Positions 1-7,992 of a stretch of DNA of 17,068 nt are shown here, piece by piece (the stretch's first letter is position 1; each line of letters opens with the position of its first letter). A program made the position numbers and the translations under genes. This stretch comes from Glomus cerebriforme (lineage: Eukaryota; Glomeromycota; Glomeromycetes; Glomerales; Glomeraceae). The stretch spans positions 1-17,068 of the forward strand of contig QKYT01000228.1 of NCBI GenBank assembly GCA_003550305.1. The letters run 5' to 3'. The notes beneath the pieces were generated by a model that saw nothing but the letters and a program-made list of their open reading frames with translations, made no database searches and was not told the origin of the DNA.

Positions 1-59
1 ATGCCGATATATAATATATGTTGATTTGACATCATTGGACAATATTTTCTGGATTTAAC

Positions 60-254
60 AATTTGGGATTTTGGCAACCATTTGGGATTTCGGCAACGGT
101 TTGGGATTTCGGCAACCATTTGGGATTTCGGCAACGGTTTGGGATTTTGGCAACCATTTGGGATTTCGGCAACGATTTGGGATTTGGTCTTTGGGATTTG
201 GGGCTTTCGGTAAAATGCCGAAACTATACTTTCGGCTATGTCAAATCCCAAATT
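60..254. repeat. 12-bp inverted repeat bracketing the minisatellite
   Basis: AATTTGGGATTT at 60-71 is exactly complementary to AAATCCCAAATT at 243-254. The array and its CGG-rich right flank (205-242) therefore sit between inverted ends. This could be the end structure of a small fold-back element or just an inverted extra copy of the repeat unit. I found no flanking target duplication, so the element interpretation is weak. Confidence 0.4.
62..204. repeat. 19-bp minisatellite with alternating unit types
   Basis: Six full 19-bp units (62-80, 81-99, 100-118, 119-137, 138-156, 157-175) have the consensus TTTGGGATTTCGGCAACCA. Two shortened units (176-189, 190-204) follow. The last three bases alternate CCA, CGG, CCA, CGG, CCA, CGA, so the true period is a 38-bp dimer. 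Because 19 is not a multiple of three, the array opens several overlapping reading frames rich in WDFGN-type repeats; these are by-products, not genes. The C/G-containing core stands out from its AT-rich surroundings and resembles the CCGAAA/TTTCGG-rich DNA of the Mutator-like element at 12867-13451. Confidence 0.93.
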
Positions 255-678
255 AATTTCGGCATATATAGGTTTCGGTACCCAAGTATACTTCAATCCA
301 CGTAGCTTTTTAAAGATTTTACACAACGTGTCTATAGATGCAGAATGGGCCTCCTTATACTACAATCAAGACCTCTATGATTCTACTTATCCTTTTGCCA
401 AATGGTCTTTTATTTGGTCTTCCTTTATGACACAAAATAACAATCTATGCTTCAATAATAATACCCACCTTTCCTTTATACACACGCTGAAGTTAACCAA
501 TTTATTGTTACCAGTGGGTGATATTATGGCTGAACGTAAACCTGATTTTTTTTCTTCATTCAAATGCTTATATTGTTCTCATGAAAGGGAAACCTTATAT
601 CACCTTACAGTTTGTCCTGAACTTGATCTCATTTGGTCTAACATACATAGATCATCAATCTCCATCATTTCACAATAA
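238..678 (+). pseudogene. LINE reverse transcriptase C-terminal fragment with CCHC zinc knuckle
   Basis: This 146-codon open stretch has no reverse transcriptase catalytic motif. It contains a zinc-knuckle of the kind found after the catalytic core of fungal and plant LINE proteins: KCLYC, then ETLYHL and VCPEL, spaced C-x2-C-x8-H-x3-C around residues 109-125. The preceding LPVGDIMAERKPD segment fits the usual LP-x-x-x-(L/I)-x-x-R-(R/K)-P-D lead-in to that knuckle. The family assignment rests on this motif and its context. The start at 238 is merely the first ATG in an open frame and is not a credible gene start. The frame continues past the stop at 676 with recognisable protein-like sequence to about 960, so this is part of a longer broken gene. 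Confidence 0.68.
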
Positions 679-965
679 CTAGATAAATGATTATCTCGAT
701 TATATAATAACTCTGATAAAGCGAAACACATTCTTACTGAACTAAACCTTTAGTTTTCTAAGTTTTTCATCGAGTTTGAACTAATAGATGACAATGGAAA
801 CAATGTACTCTCCTATTATCTTCTTCGTTCCATCATCAGCACTTCTATGCATAACTCCCTCAGACAATTACATGCTCTCAGAATTTGACCTATCAAATCA
901 TGGATAGATTTACTTCAATCTTTATAAAAATATTTTATGTCCAATTATGAATTCCGCGCTATACA

Positions 966-1382
966 TTATTTAAAGAATGGGAAGCCAAACGGTCTTTGAC
1001 TGTTTTGTCTAACAGCCTATCTGATTTTCCACCTTCAGAGTATACTTTTAACAAGAAAATTTCATATTATTAAGATAATATTCCATATAATGAGTTCAAG
1101 CATATAGTATTGGATAAACAGACCAGACTTCAACAAGCCGCTACTAAAGGTTTTCAAGTGGTCCAGGATTTTGTTGACAAAGAAATTGCTTATAAAAATT
1201 TTTTCTTTAAAAAGATTCATCATTTGGCAGATAAAATCCAAAGTATGCATAGTAAAGAGATCTTGCAGTATGTTGGCTTTTGGAAGGATTTGGAGGGTAA
1301 AAATGACATTGGTAGTATAGATAATAATAATTGTATTATAAAAAAAAACTTTATAGAAATAATAGTATTGATACTAATATAG
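966..1382 (+). pseudogene. LINE C-terminal region, second frame
   Basis: Coding-like sequence resumes here one frame away from the upstream piece, beginning L-F-K-E-W-E-A-K-R. It has one stop (TAA, 1071-1073) and continues through DKQTRLQQAATKGFQ to an Asn/Asp-rich end. The lysine/glutamine-rich, probably helical middle has no domain I recognise. An A-run near 1340-1348 marks another frame change. Continuity with the knuckle fragment is inferred from spacing, strand and uninterrupted protein-like composition. A short reverse-strand open frame over the same bases (1062-1250) is a shadow. Confidence 0.5.
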
Positions 1383-1479
1383 ATAATAATGGAGTTAATT
1401 TGGATTATTCTTTAGTAGGTCAAAATAGGATTTGTAGATAAGTAGATAGTATTAATCTAGATAATTACAATAATATAGG

Positions 1480-1680
1480 ATCAGAAGATTTAAGGTAAAG
1501 CATAAGGGCTGCTCACGCTAAGGGAAATTTGTTTTCAATTTTCACCTTTACAAACCAAAAATCTTGCACGACAAGTTACATTTTTCTTATTAAGAGAGGA
1601 TGTATACGTAATTTATAAAATGTATTCGTCATCTGACATCATATACAATAAATACATTTAACTTGTCTAAAAAAAAAAAA
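1480..1680 (+). mobile_element. SINE-like retroposon, family A, copy 1 (old)
   Basis: This 201-bp unit begins TCAGAAGATTTAAGG and ends in TTAACTTGTC plus a 12-A tail (1669-1680). It matches the reverse-strand copies at 6182-6389 and 7993-8188 along its whole length. The head holds a D-arm-like stretch (GGTAAAGCATAAGGG) and a B-box-like GTTTTCAATTTTC about 35 bp later, at the spacing of a tRNA-derived Pol III promoter. The tail runs from GACAAGTTA (1570-1578) to TAACTTGTC (1659-1667), which are complementary. Target duplication is at best degraded: AATAAT before the head and again after the poly(A). It lies directly after the LINE relic, so it could instead be that LINE's own 3' end. Confidence 0.72.
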
Positions 1681-2091
1681 TAATCTAAATCCATCACTTC
1701 AATTCAACTTGATAAAAATCTTTAATAATCAAAAAAAAAATAATAAATAAAAAACTTTTGCTAGCAGTAAAATTAACTATGAATTCTTCTATTAAAGATT
1801 TAAAGCATATGATGTTGAGATATTAAAAATTATTAAACAATTGTATAAATCACATTATGAGATTTAAAAACTATAACAAGATAGTAGAATAGATAAACAT
1901 AATAAAAGATAACATATGACATTCTGAAGAGATTAGGTATTATTTAAAATAAAATATGCACAATTAATTTTTTTTAATTTACTCTTTAATAGAAAATGTT
2001 ACAGCATAGGAGAGAATTGTAATATATGATTTTGATGCAAGATAAATTTTTGTTCAAATGTCATTTTTAAAATATCAGTTGAAAAGATTAT
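1681..2091. other. AT-rich spacer with a candidate hAT left end
   Basis: No gene is visible. The only structured element is CTTTTGCTAGCAGTAA at 1755-1770, which matches the reverse complement of 5309-5324 at 13 of 16 positions and could be the left terminal repeat of the hAT element. A 17-bp stretch at 1891-1907 (AGATAAACATAATAAAA) recurs at 5323-5339 in the same orientation. The rest is low-complexity A/T with stops in all frames. Confidence 0.4.
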
Positions 2092-2181
2092 ATGAAAAAT
2101 TGTGAAAAGGCAGTTAACACATCTGACTTGCATTCAGACGAATGGTCATCAAATGATGAAAATTTGCAAGTAATGATACAG
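2092..2181 (+). pseudogene. possible 5' exon of the hAT transposase
   Basis: A 30-codon open stretch begins at ATG 2092 with MKNCEKAVNTSDLHSDEW and ends CAG before GTAAAA, a usable 5' splice site at 2182. Its acidic composition would fit an N-terminal tail. No matching acceptor was found before the BED region near 2541, and I do not recognise the peptide, so its link to the transposase is speculative. Confidence 0.2.
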
Positions 2182-3097
2182 GTAAAACTGAAATATTTCA
2201 TTATATAACATAACTAAAATATATTTCATTATTAATTCTTAAATTCCAAAAATTTAAAATATTTTGTCATGTGACAAAATCAAAATATATTTTATCATTA
2301 TCTAATAAAGATAATCAAATGATAATCAAATAAATTATAAAAAAGAAGTGATTATATATTGTATTAATAACTACATTAAAAAAAATAGAATAAAACCTCT
2401 AAATTCATAGTGAAATGTAAATAGCATGCTTAACTGCTCATTTCACCTAACATGATTTTTTTCCTTTACCCTTTAAATTTATTGACTATATATTATAATG
2501 TTGTATTGTATTTTGACTCTTTATCTTAACAAAAAAAAGAAAACTTAATAACCATCCTCAAAGTGAAGTATAGAAATATTATGAAAAACCACCTCTCAAG
2601 TTATCCTTCCAGTTATTTTTCAGTAAAGTGTAATTACTGCAAAAATATTTGAACTAGTGGTCATATGCATAAATTAGAAGACCATTTAGCTAATAAATAT
2701 AAAAAGAGTTTGAAAATTATTTTTTTATTTTATTTAAACGTAATATCTTCACGAGACTTTGGAGACCAAGATACTACTATTTTCTTATTAGAAAAGAATA
2801 AAAAAAGAAAAATTCAGTCAAATTAACGAGAGTTAACTGATTGGTTTAATTTAACAGATTTGCCTTCACAAAAAGCAGCTTTTATTACCCGTGCACTTAT
2901 ACACGCATTTACATGTTGTGGTATTTCATTTTCAATTATTAATAATTCATTTTTTATTGAGTTTTTTAATGAAATGAGACCGGAATATATGTCACCTTCA
3001 TGTGATATACTTAGTAGTAAACTTTTAAATTAAGAAACATCAAGGATTAATGAAAAAATTAATAAAGTTATTAAAAATTCAGAGAATCTAACGCTTA

Positions 3098-3178
3098 GTG
3101 AGTTAAATTATTATTTTTTTTGTATTTTATTTATTTATTTTTCAAATTTTTAAATATTAATAATTTGATTATTTAAAG
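3098..3178 (+). other. intron 1 of the hAT pseudogene
   Basis: The 81-bp intron starts GTGAGT and ends TTTAAAG. Joining at 3097/3179 turns the flanking codons into N-L-T-L-T-L-D-G, the expected lead into the first catalytic-region aspartate. That restored match is the main support for the splice. Confidence 0.75.
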
Positions 3179-3484
3179 CTCTCGACGGATAGATGAACCT
3201 GAGTGGAATCTCTATTTATAACTATGTAATTCTAACATCTGATCGGGAATAATATCTTTATGCTCTCCATGATTACTCAGGTGATTATCATACAGAAAAA
3301 TTTTTTGCAAATTAAATCATTAATATTGTTAAGAAAATTAGATCTGAAAAAGTAACTGCATTAGTTACTGATAATACTGTGAACTGTATTAAAGCATGAG
3401 AAATAGTTATAAGTCAATTTCCAAACATTATTGATTTTTGATGCATCACTCATTTCTTCAATTTAATAACTAAATATATAATGG

Positions 3485-3559
3485 GTACATTTAAATTGCT
3501 ATAAACTATTATAAATTATTTATTTTTATATTTAATTTGTTATTTTTTTTATTTTTTAG
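3485..3559 (+). other. intron 2 of the hAT pseudogene
   Basis: The 75-bp intron starts GTACAT, has a T-rich 3' end and closes with TTTTTTAG. Splicing joins G (3484) to AA (3560-3561), giving I-M-E-H-D-L-A-K-Q, which reads on smoothly. Leaving it in gives a stop within a few codons. Confidence 0.72.
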
Positions 3560-3768
3560 AACATGATTTAGCAAAACAAATGATCAAAAATTGCAACATA
3601 ATTATATTATTTTTTAAATGATCTCATATCATGAAAAGATTATTAACTGATGTTACTGCTACATTAAAAATTGAGGGTAGAAAACTTAAGACATACTCTA
3701 AAACATGATGGACTTCTATGTATGAAGCTACAAGTTCAGTATCATATTTACGAATTGCATTAGAACAT

Positions 3769-3838
3769 GTAAGTTTATTAATTTTTTAATTATTATTATT
3801 TAAATTTAAAATATTAACTGTTAATTTATATTTTATAG
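3769..3838 (+). other. intron 3 of the hAT pseudogene
   Basis: The 70-bp intron starts GTAAGT, the best donor of the set, and ends TTTTATAG. It lies between codons (phase 0), after LEH and before VLIDN. Size and AT content match the other three introns. Confidence 0.75.
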
Positions 3839-4166
3839 GTATTAATAGATAATTCTAATAAAATTACAAATAAAACTGTCAAATATTATATTTGAAATTC
3901 AGATTTCTTTGCAAATATTGACACGATAACTAAAGTTTTAAAGCTGATTAAAACTGCAATCACTTTATTAGAGAGTACAAATATAAACCTTGCCGATTGT
4001 TTCATTCAATTACTAATCTTATTAGCAAATACTATTAAAAAGTTACCTTCTCAAGGAATGGTAGAATTCCACCAACACTGTATTAAATCTTTTAACAAAT
4101 ATTGGGATAAATTTGATCCATAAATATATATACTGGCATATTTTCTATATCCCAAATATTGGGTTA

Positions 4167-4259
4167 GTAGAGTTTTAAATTTTAAAGAATTTTAATTTAT
4201 TAAAATTTTTAAAAAATAATCTAATTATTAATTGATTTTATAATTTTTATTCATACTAG
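4167..4259 (+). other. intron 4 of the hAT pseudogene
   Basis: The 93-bp intron follows LYPKYWV and ends at CATACTAG. The donor chosen, GTAGAG at 4167, keeps the frame of the next exon (ELKAEY). An alternative GTTAGT donor at 4163 would not keep that frame. It is the least certain of the four introns. Confidence 0.55.
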
Positions 4260-4978
4260 GATAAGAATTAAAAGCAGAATATTAAAAAATTATTACTGAT
4301 ACTATTGCTTAAATTTACCTAAATAATGGTAGTAATCAAAAGTTACGGAATTGACTTTTAGCACAGATTTACAATTATGAATTCAAACATAATCCATATT
4401 ATGAAAAGTTTAATAGCAGTCTCAAAATACCAATGAGTTGGTGGCTTTCAATTAGGGATAAATATAAATATCTTTTTAAGTTAGCTTTGATAATATTTTC
4501 TATTACACCACATAGCACAGGATGTGAGAGAGTTTTTTCTACACTTGGTTAGTTATATGGTAAACGGTACCAATGGTTAAAACTTTTAAAAGTTAAGAGT
4601 ATAGCAAAAATTTACTTATTTTATATATTTAATATTAAAAATAAACTTGCTTATGTTAGTCAACAATATACAGAAAACAAGATATATAAAATAATTAATG
4701 ATTCAACATTTTTATAATTTGAGAAAGAGAATGATAAAATTGATAGTAATGAAACACAATCAAAAAATATGACTGTTTTGGACATTTCTAATTACATAGT
4801 TCAGTTTTTAATTATTGAAAATATGTTTAATTTGAAAAAAGTAAGGAAAATTCTGAATAAGAATTCAGATAATGATAATACAGATAATGATATTAATAGT
4901 GATAATAGTTGTATTGATAGTAGCAATAGCACTAGTGATAATGATAGTGAAAACGAATTGGAAAGTATTGAAAATTAA

Positions 4979-5300
4979 CTTAATAACATTTATTAGATAA
5001 TGATGATTTAGTTGAAGATACTTTATAATCATCATTATTATCAATTTTTTTTTTGATTTAAAGTGTTAAAAGATGAAAGTTATAAAGTGCAATAAAAAAT
5101 TTAAATAAAATATAAAAATATATTTGTTTTTGTTATATTTAATTTCTAATTAATTTTGGTTAGTTTAGTGAAAACTTTTATTTAGATATAAATTTAGGTT
5201 TTAAAAATAAATCTTAATTTCAGAAAGAATTTAAGTTACGGAATAAGTTTAGGCTATTAAATAAAAATCTGAAATGTTTCAGATTTTAAAAAATAATTTT
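4979..5300. other. AT-rich 3' flank of the hAT pseudogene with a hairpin
   Basis: No gene is seen. AATGATGATT (4999-5008) is complementary to AATCATCATT (5027-5036), a 10-bp stem with an 18-nt loop, 20 bp after the transposase stop. In another frame the loop region reads LDNDDLVEDTL before a stop, similar to acidic hAT C-termini, so it may be displaced coding sequence. The remainder is A/T-rich without structure I can name. Confidence 0.4.
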
Positions 5301-5324
5301 GCCCAGCATTATTGCTTGCAAGAG

Positions 5325-5642
5325 ATAAACATAATAAAAATACAAGACCAGAATGATTAGCTAGTACAAATTCAGTAATAAGAATATATAATAAAAAGTG
5401 GTGGTCGTTCAGGATATGTAAAGCTATGAAATTATTTTAAAATATAATATTTATATATAATAAATTATAAATTTTTTATTAGGTTAGAAAAATCTTACAT
5501 TGCATGGAAGAAATTAAAATAAGTATCAGGTCAGGTTTAGATTACATATGTCATCATTCAGAAAATAATGTTAATAAAGAAAGCAAATCAAAATATAATA
5601 ATATGTCAAGCTGATGGATTTCTTTCAGATGAATTGCACCAG
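5325..5642 (+). other. unassigned sequence leading into the Asp/Asn-type microsatellite
   Basis: This stretch has stops in every frame. It contains TTTCTTTCAG near 5620, a plausible 3' splice site, followed by a short reading CAPESDEDNN-like into the GAT/AAT repeats. It could be the end of an old gene or transposon, but I recognise no family. Confidence 0.2.
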
Positions 5643-6056
5643 AATCTGATGAAGATAATAATAAAGATGACAATAATAATAATGATAACAATGATAATAA
5701 TAACTATGGTAGTAATAATGACAATGATAATAATAATAATGATAATGATAATGACAATAATAAAAATGATAATAATAATAATGATAATAATGTCGGGAAG
5801 TCTAGATTATGATGGAAGATTCGTCCTTGGTAACAAGACTCTCTTCTTGAATCTTTTCTTTGCGCGACAAGTTATGCTTTTCTGATTCAGAGGGTATATT
5901 CGTGATTTATCTCTCGTAATTATGTATTCTTTTTAGAACTTCAATAATTATAATAAATGCGATTAACTTGTCAAAAAAAAAAAAAAAAAAATAATGATAA
6001 TAATGATGATGATAATAAAAATGATAATAATAATAATAATGTTATTGATGTTGATA
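5643..6056 (+). repeat. GAT/AAT trinucleotide-type microsatellite split by a SINE
   Basis: Imperfect GAT, AAT and GAC triplets run from about 5643 to 5792 and resume at 5992-6056, with the SINE at 5793-5991 between. On the plus strand one frame gives an uninterrupted Asp/Asn tract on both sides, with the right part continuing VIDVDKQKLKDKFYLILSDY to a stop near 6105. Another frame gives Met/Ile runs, an artefact. Whether it was ever translated is unknown. Confidence 0.8.
5793..5991 (+). mobile_element. SINE-like retroposon, family B
   Basis: This 199-bp unit begins TCGGGAAGTCTAGATTATG and ends TTAACTTGTC followed by a 19-A tail. Its first ~70 bp are unlike family A but are also tRNA-like: ATTATGATGG is in the A-box position and TTCTTGAATCT at element positions 52-62 is in the B-box position. 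From GCGCGACAAGTTA (about 5862) onward it shares landmarks with family A, including ATTTAT, TGTATTC, AATAAATGCG and the closing TTAACTTGTC. GACAAGTTA (5866-5874) pairs with TAACTTGTC (5964-5972). The 14-bp TAATGATAATAATG precedes (5779-5792) and follows (5992-6005), but the site is a microsatellite, so that duplication is weaker proof. Confidence 0.75.
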
Positions 6057-6164
6057 AACAAAAACTTAAAGATAAGTTTTATTTAATTCTGTCAGATTAC
6101 TTATTATAATAATAATAATAATAAAATTATGAAAATACATCAACCACTAGAAAACATTCGCATA
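6057..6164. other. AT-rich spacer with a short AAT run
   Basis: Between the microsatellite and the next SINE are the end of the Asp/Asn-type frame and an AAT run near 6107-6125. No gene or structured element is seen. Confidence 0.5.
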
Positions 6165-6181
6165 TTTTTTTTATAAATATC

Positions 6182-6389
6182 TTTTTTTTTTTTTTTTTTT
6201 TTAGACAAGTTAAACGTATTTATTGTATCTGATGTCAAAAAAAGACGAATACATTCTATAAATTACGTATACATCCTCTAAAAGAAAAATGTAACTTGTC
6301 GCGCCAGATTATCAGTTTGTAAAGGTGGAAATTGAAACAAATTTCCCTTAGCACGAGTGGCCCTTACGCTCTACCTCAAATCTGCTGAC
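6182..6389 (-). mobile_element. SINE-like retroposon, family A, copy 2 (young)
   Basis: This 208-bp insertion on the minus strand has the poly(A) tail showing as a T-run from 6182. A perfect 17-bp target duplication, TTTTTTTTATAAATATC, flanks it at 6165-6181 and 6390-6406. The element reads 5' GTCAGCAGATTTGAGGTAG. It has AGATTTGAGGTAGAGCG in the place of a tRNA D arm/A box and GTTTCAATTTCC (6327-6338 on the plus strand) in the place of the B box, at element position 52. It keeps more CpG (GGCGCGAC, ACTCGTGC) than the other copies, consistent with recent insertion. The tail arms are at 6204-6212 and 6292-6300. No protein is encoded; movement would need a LINE's enzymes. Confidence 0.88.
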
Positions 6390-6406
6390 TTTTTTTTATA
6401 AATATC

Positions 6407-6620
6407 ATATAATAATAATAATAAATATATTATAAATTGCAATATATTTTATAAATAAAAATAATATATATATATATTCATAAATAAAATCAGACAATAA
6501 TGGTAAAAAATTGGCAATAATAAATTACGAAAAGATCAAAAATAAAAGATTCTAACATTCTTAATATAAAACTGACATAAATAATTATAAAATTATTTAT
6601 ACTAATTTAAAAATTGGTAG
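6407..6620. other. AT-rich spacer
   Basis: A/T-rich DNA with AAT and AT runs (6411-6426, 6463-6476). No open frame of useful length or conserved motif was seen. Confidence 0.5.
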
Positions 6621-6724
6621 TCTGATTTGGAAAAATTTTGTAAGAATTGATATGATAAATTAAAAATAGGGCATCCGATTTTGGACAATTAGTGTGAGAA
6701 TTAGTATGATGACTTAAAAACCAG
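6621..6724 (+). repeat. two-copy 53-bp tandem repeat
   Basis: TCTGATTTGGAAAAATTTTG (from 6621) and TCCGATTTTGGACAATTAGT (from 6674) begin two aligned units, each followed by a GAATT...ATATGAT-like middle and a TTAAAAA end. Divergence is moderate. Related GATTT/ATCAG words continue to 6850. Confidence 0.55.
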
Positions 6725-6817
6725 ATTTCCTATTTTTTGTCAATAAAAAAGGATTTCTGATTTTTTTCAATTTATGCTATAAAATTGGCAGCAAAAAGCC
6801 ACAAATCAGATAGATAT

Positions 6818-6847
6818 AGCCAAAAATCAGCATTCTGATTTTTGGCT
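6818..6847. repeat. perfect 13-bp hairpin
   Basis: AGCCAAAAATCAG (6818-6830) and CTGATTTTTGGCT (6835-6847) are exactly complementary around a CATT loop. It sits at the edge of the 6621-6850 repeat block, just before the purine-rich tract. Function is unknown; it may be a repeat folding back. Confidence 0.8.
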
Positions 6848-6869
6848 GATTTTTACTTATTTGATGTGT

Positions 6870-7400
6870 GATAAAAGAAGGATAAAAAAAAAGATGATGA
6901 AAGAAAAAGCATATAAATGGGAATAAAAAAAAGGAATGAATAAATGAAAGGAACGAAGAAAGGGAGTAAAAGAAACAAATAAAAAAAGGGGAGTGAAACA
7001 AAGAAATGATGAAAGAAAATGAAACAAGAAACATTTGAAAAAGAAATAAATGAAATAAATGAAAGGAAGAACAAAAAAAATGAAAGATAATGAATGAAAA
7101 ATAATAAAAAAAAAGGAAGAACAAAAGAAACAAAGAAAAGAAGCGAAAACAAAAAAAAACAAAAAAAATAGAGTAAGAATGGGAAAATAGAATAAATAAA
7201 TGGGCAAAAAAATAGGATGAAAAAATGAAATGAAAAAAAATAAAAATGAAAGAAAATTAAAAAAAAAAAAAATAATAATAGGAAATGAAAAGAAAATAAT
7301 AAAAATGGAATGAAAGATAAAATGAAAAGTTATTAAAATAATGAAGAGAAAATAATTAGGAGGAGAAAATAAAGAGATCAACTAACCAAATAAAAAGCAA
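6870..7400 (+). repeat. purine-rich (A/G) low-complexity tract
   Basis: Over roughly 500 bp the plus strand is almost all A and G, with scattered single T and few C, made of words such as GAAATGAA, AAAGGAAG and AGAACAAA. The complement gives Phe/Ser/Leu-rich open frames in several phases at once, the mark of composition rather than coding. The extreme strand bias could allow triplex or slipped structures. Confidence 0.85.
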
Positions 7401-7404
7401 ACCT

Positions 7405-7765
7405 CATAAAATAAAAAAGAAATTAAGTTAGTAAGGAATGGAATGTAATTAATAATCAAAAATAAAAAAAATATATCTTAATGCAAAAAAAAAAGAAGAG
7501 CAAAAGACCTAAAAAATAAAATAAAGTTAGTAAGAAGTAATGGAATGTAAAGAATAAAATATAAGAATGAAACAAAAAAATAAAAACTTAGAAGAAACTC
7601 AAAATAATAGACTTTAATTGCAAAACTAAAAAGTAAAAGGACTTAAAAAAATGAAATAAAGTTAGTAAAAAAACAAGTATAAAAAACAATATAAAGAAAA
7701 AGAAAAAAAAAATATACTTTATTGCAGCCTGAAGTGCTAAGCAAATGAATAAAGGACTTAAAGAA
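7405..7765 (+). repeat. degenerate tandem repeat, about three ~100-135-bp units
   Basis: The anchor GTTAGTAA recurs at 7427, 7526 and 7661. Each unit then shows a related downstream word: ATCTTAATGCAAAA with AAGACCT, CTTTAATTGCAAAA with GGACTT, CTTTATTGCAGCC with GGACTT. Spacing of 99 and 135 bp shows indels. No coding potential. Confidence 0.6.
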
Positions 7766-7975
7766 AAATATGAAAATGCAAAATGATAAATATTTTATTA
7801 GTTACAATTTAAAATTATAACATATTTTTGTATTATTGTATAATATATCTTTTAATTCACATGATTTTGTAACTACAAAATAATAAAAAAATTGAAAAAA
7901 TTAAAGATCCAATGCAGGAATCGAATATGTGTTTCTAAAATAAAAAAAAATTATCTAATATTCTAACTACTGAGC
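7766..7975. other. AT-rich spacer
   Basis: No gene. It is A/T-rich with only isolated G/C words (GATCCAATGCAGGAATCG near 7906) and nothing I can assign. Confidence 0.5.
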
Positions 7976-7992
7976 AAATCTAATAATTATTA

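Larger units (their letters stand above)
238..1479 (+). mobile_element. decayed 3' part of a LINE-type (non-LTR) retrotransposon
   Basis: A reading frame with LINE character runs left to right but needs three frames. The first covers 238 to about 960, the second about 966 to 1340, and the third about 1345 to 1498, where it ends in SEDLR and a stop inside the next repeat. The first frame carries stops at about 676 (TAA), 688 (TGA), 751 (TAG) and further on; the second has TAA at 1071. Only the region after the reverse transcriptase catalytic core is present, as expected for a 5'-truncated LINE. Recognisable element sequence probably begins near 285; the first codons after 238 are shared with the minisatellite flank. 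No poly(A) tail of its own is visible before the SINE at 1480. Confidence 0.7.
2541..4978 (+). pseudogene. hAT-superfamily transposase (BED finger, hAT dimerisation domain), multiply broken
   Basis: This is a relic of a cut-and-paste transposase. Five exons were traced: about 2541-3097, 3179-3484, 3560-3768, 3839-4166, 4260-4978. Order of parts: a BED zinc finger (SEV-stop-KYYE, then CNYC at 2632-2643 and HLANKY, where the final Cys appears changed to Tyr); NLTL plus split DG-stop, matching the family's LDGW; VTDN (Asp at 3370-3372); C-x2-H (3442-3453); KT-stop-WTSMYEA; then WWLSIRDKYKYL and SGCERVFSTLG-type dimerisation sequence, here TGCERVFSTLG (~4519-4549); and an Asp/Asn/Ser-rich acidic C-terminus to the stop at 4976. 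Premature stops: TAG 2571; TGA 2650; TAA 2824 and 3031; TAG 3190; TAA 3250 and 3313; TGA 3397, 3439, 3619, 3706 and 3893; TAA 4121, 4262, 4283 and 4310; TGA 4352; TAG 4550; TAA 4715. Only one frame change is needed (between about 2600 and 2630). It cannot make active protein. Confidence 0.87.
1755..5324 (+). mobile_element. candidate full extent of the degraded hAT transposon
   Basis: The outer limits are set by an imperfect 16-bp inverted pair (1755-1770 and 5309-5324, 13/16) about 3.6 kb apart around the transposase pseudogene. Length and terminal-repeat size suit hAT elements. The expected 8-bp target duplication is not convincing: ATAAAAAA precedes and ATAAACAT follows, 6/8 in A-rich DNA. 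The boundaries are tentative; only the coding core (2541-4978) is well supported. Confidence 0.25.

Noticed and set aside
63..305. Two overlapping open frames with WDFGN-type repeats (63-305, 71-256)
   Set aside because: They are the 19-bp minisatellite read in successive phases; the period is not a multiple of three and nothing else supports coding.
2541..4978. Alternative genetic code as an explanation for the stops
   Set aside because: TAA, TAG and TGA all occur and replace different residues, and the LINE relic is also broken, so no single reassignment explains them.
1891..5339. 17-bp exact direct repeat (1891-1907 and 5323-5339) as a target duplication around the hAT element
   Set aside because: hAT elements make 8-bp duplications, and one chance match of this length is not surprising in a 17-kb AT-rich window.
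5568..5885. 105-codon plus-strand frame rich in Met and Ile
   Set aside because: It is the GAT/AAT microsatellite in a second phase running into the SINE.
6777..7381. Three overlapping reverse-strand Phe/Leu/Ser-rich open frames that look like membrane proteins
   Set aside because: All reverse phases are open over the same purine-rich tract; this is composition, not a transporter gene.
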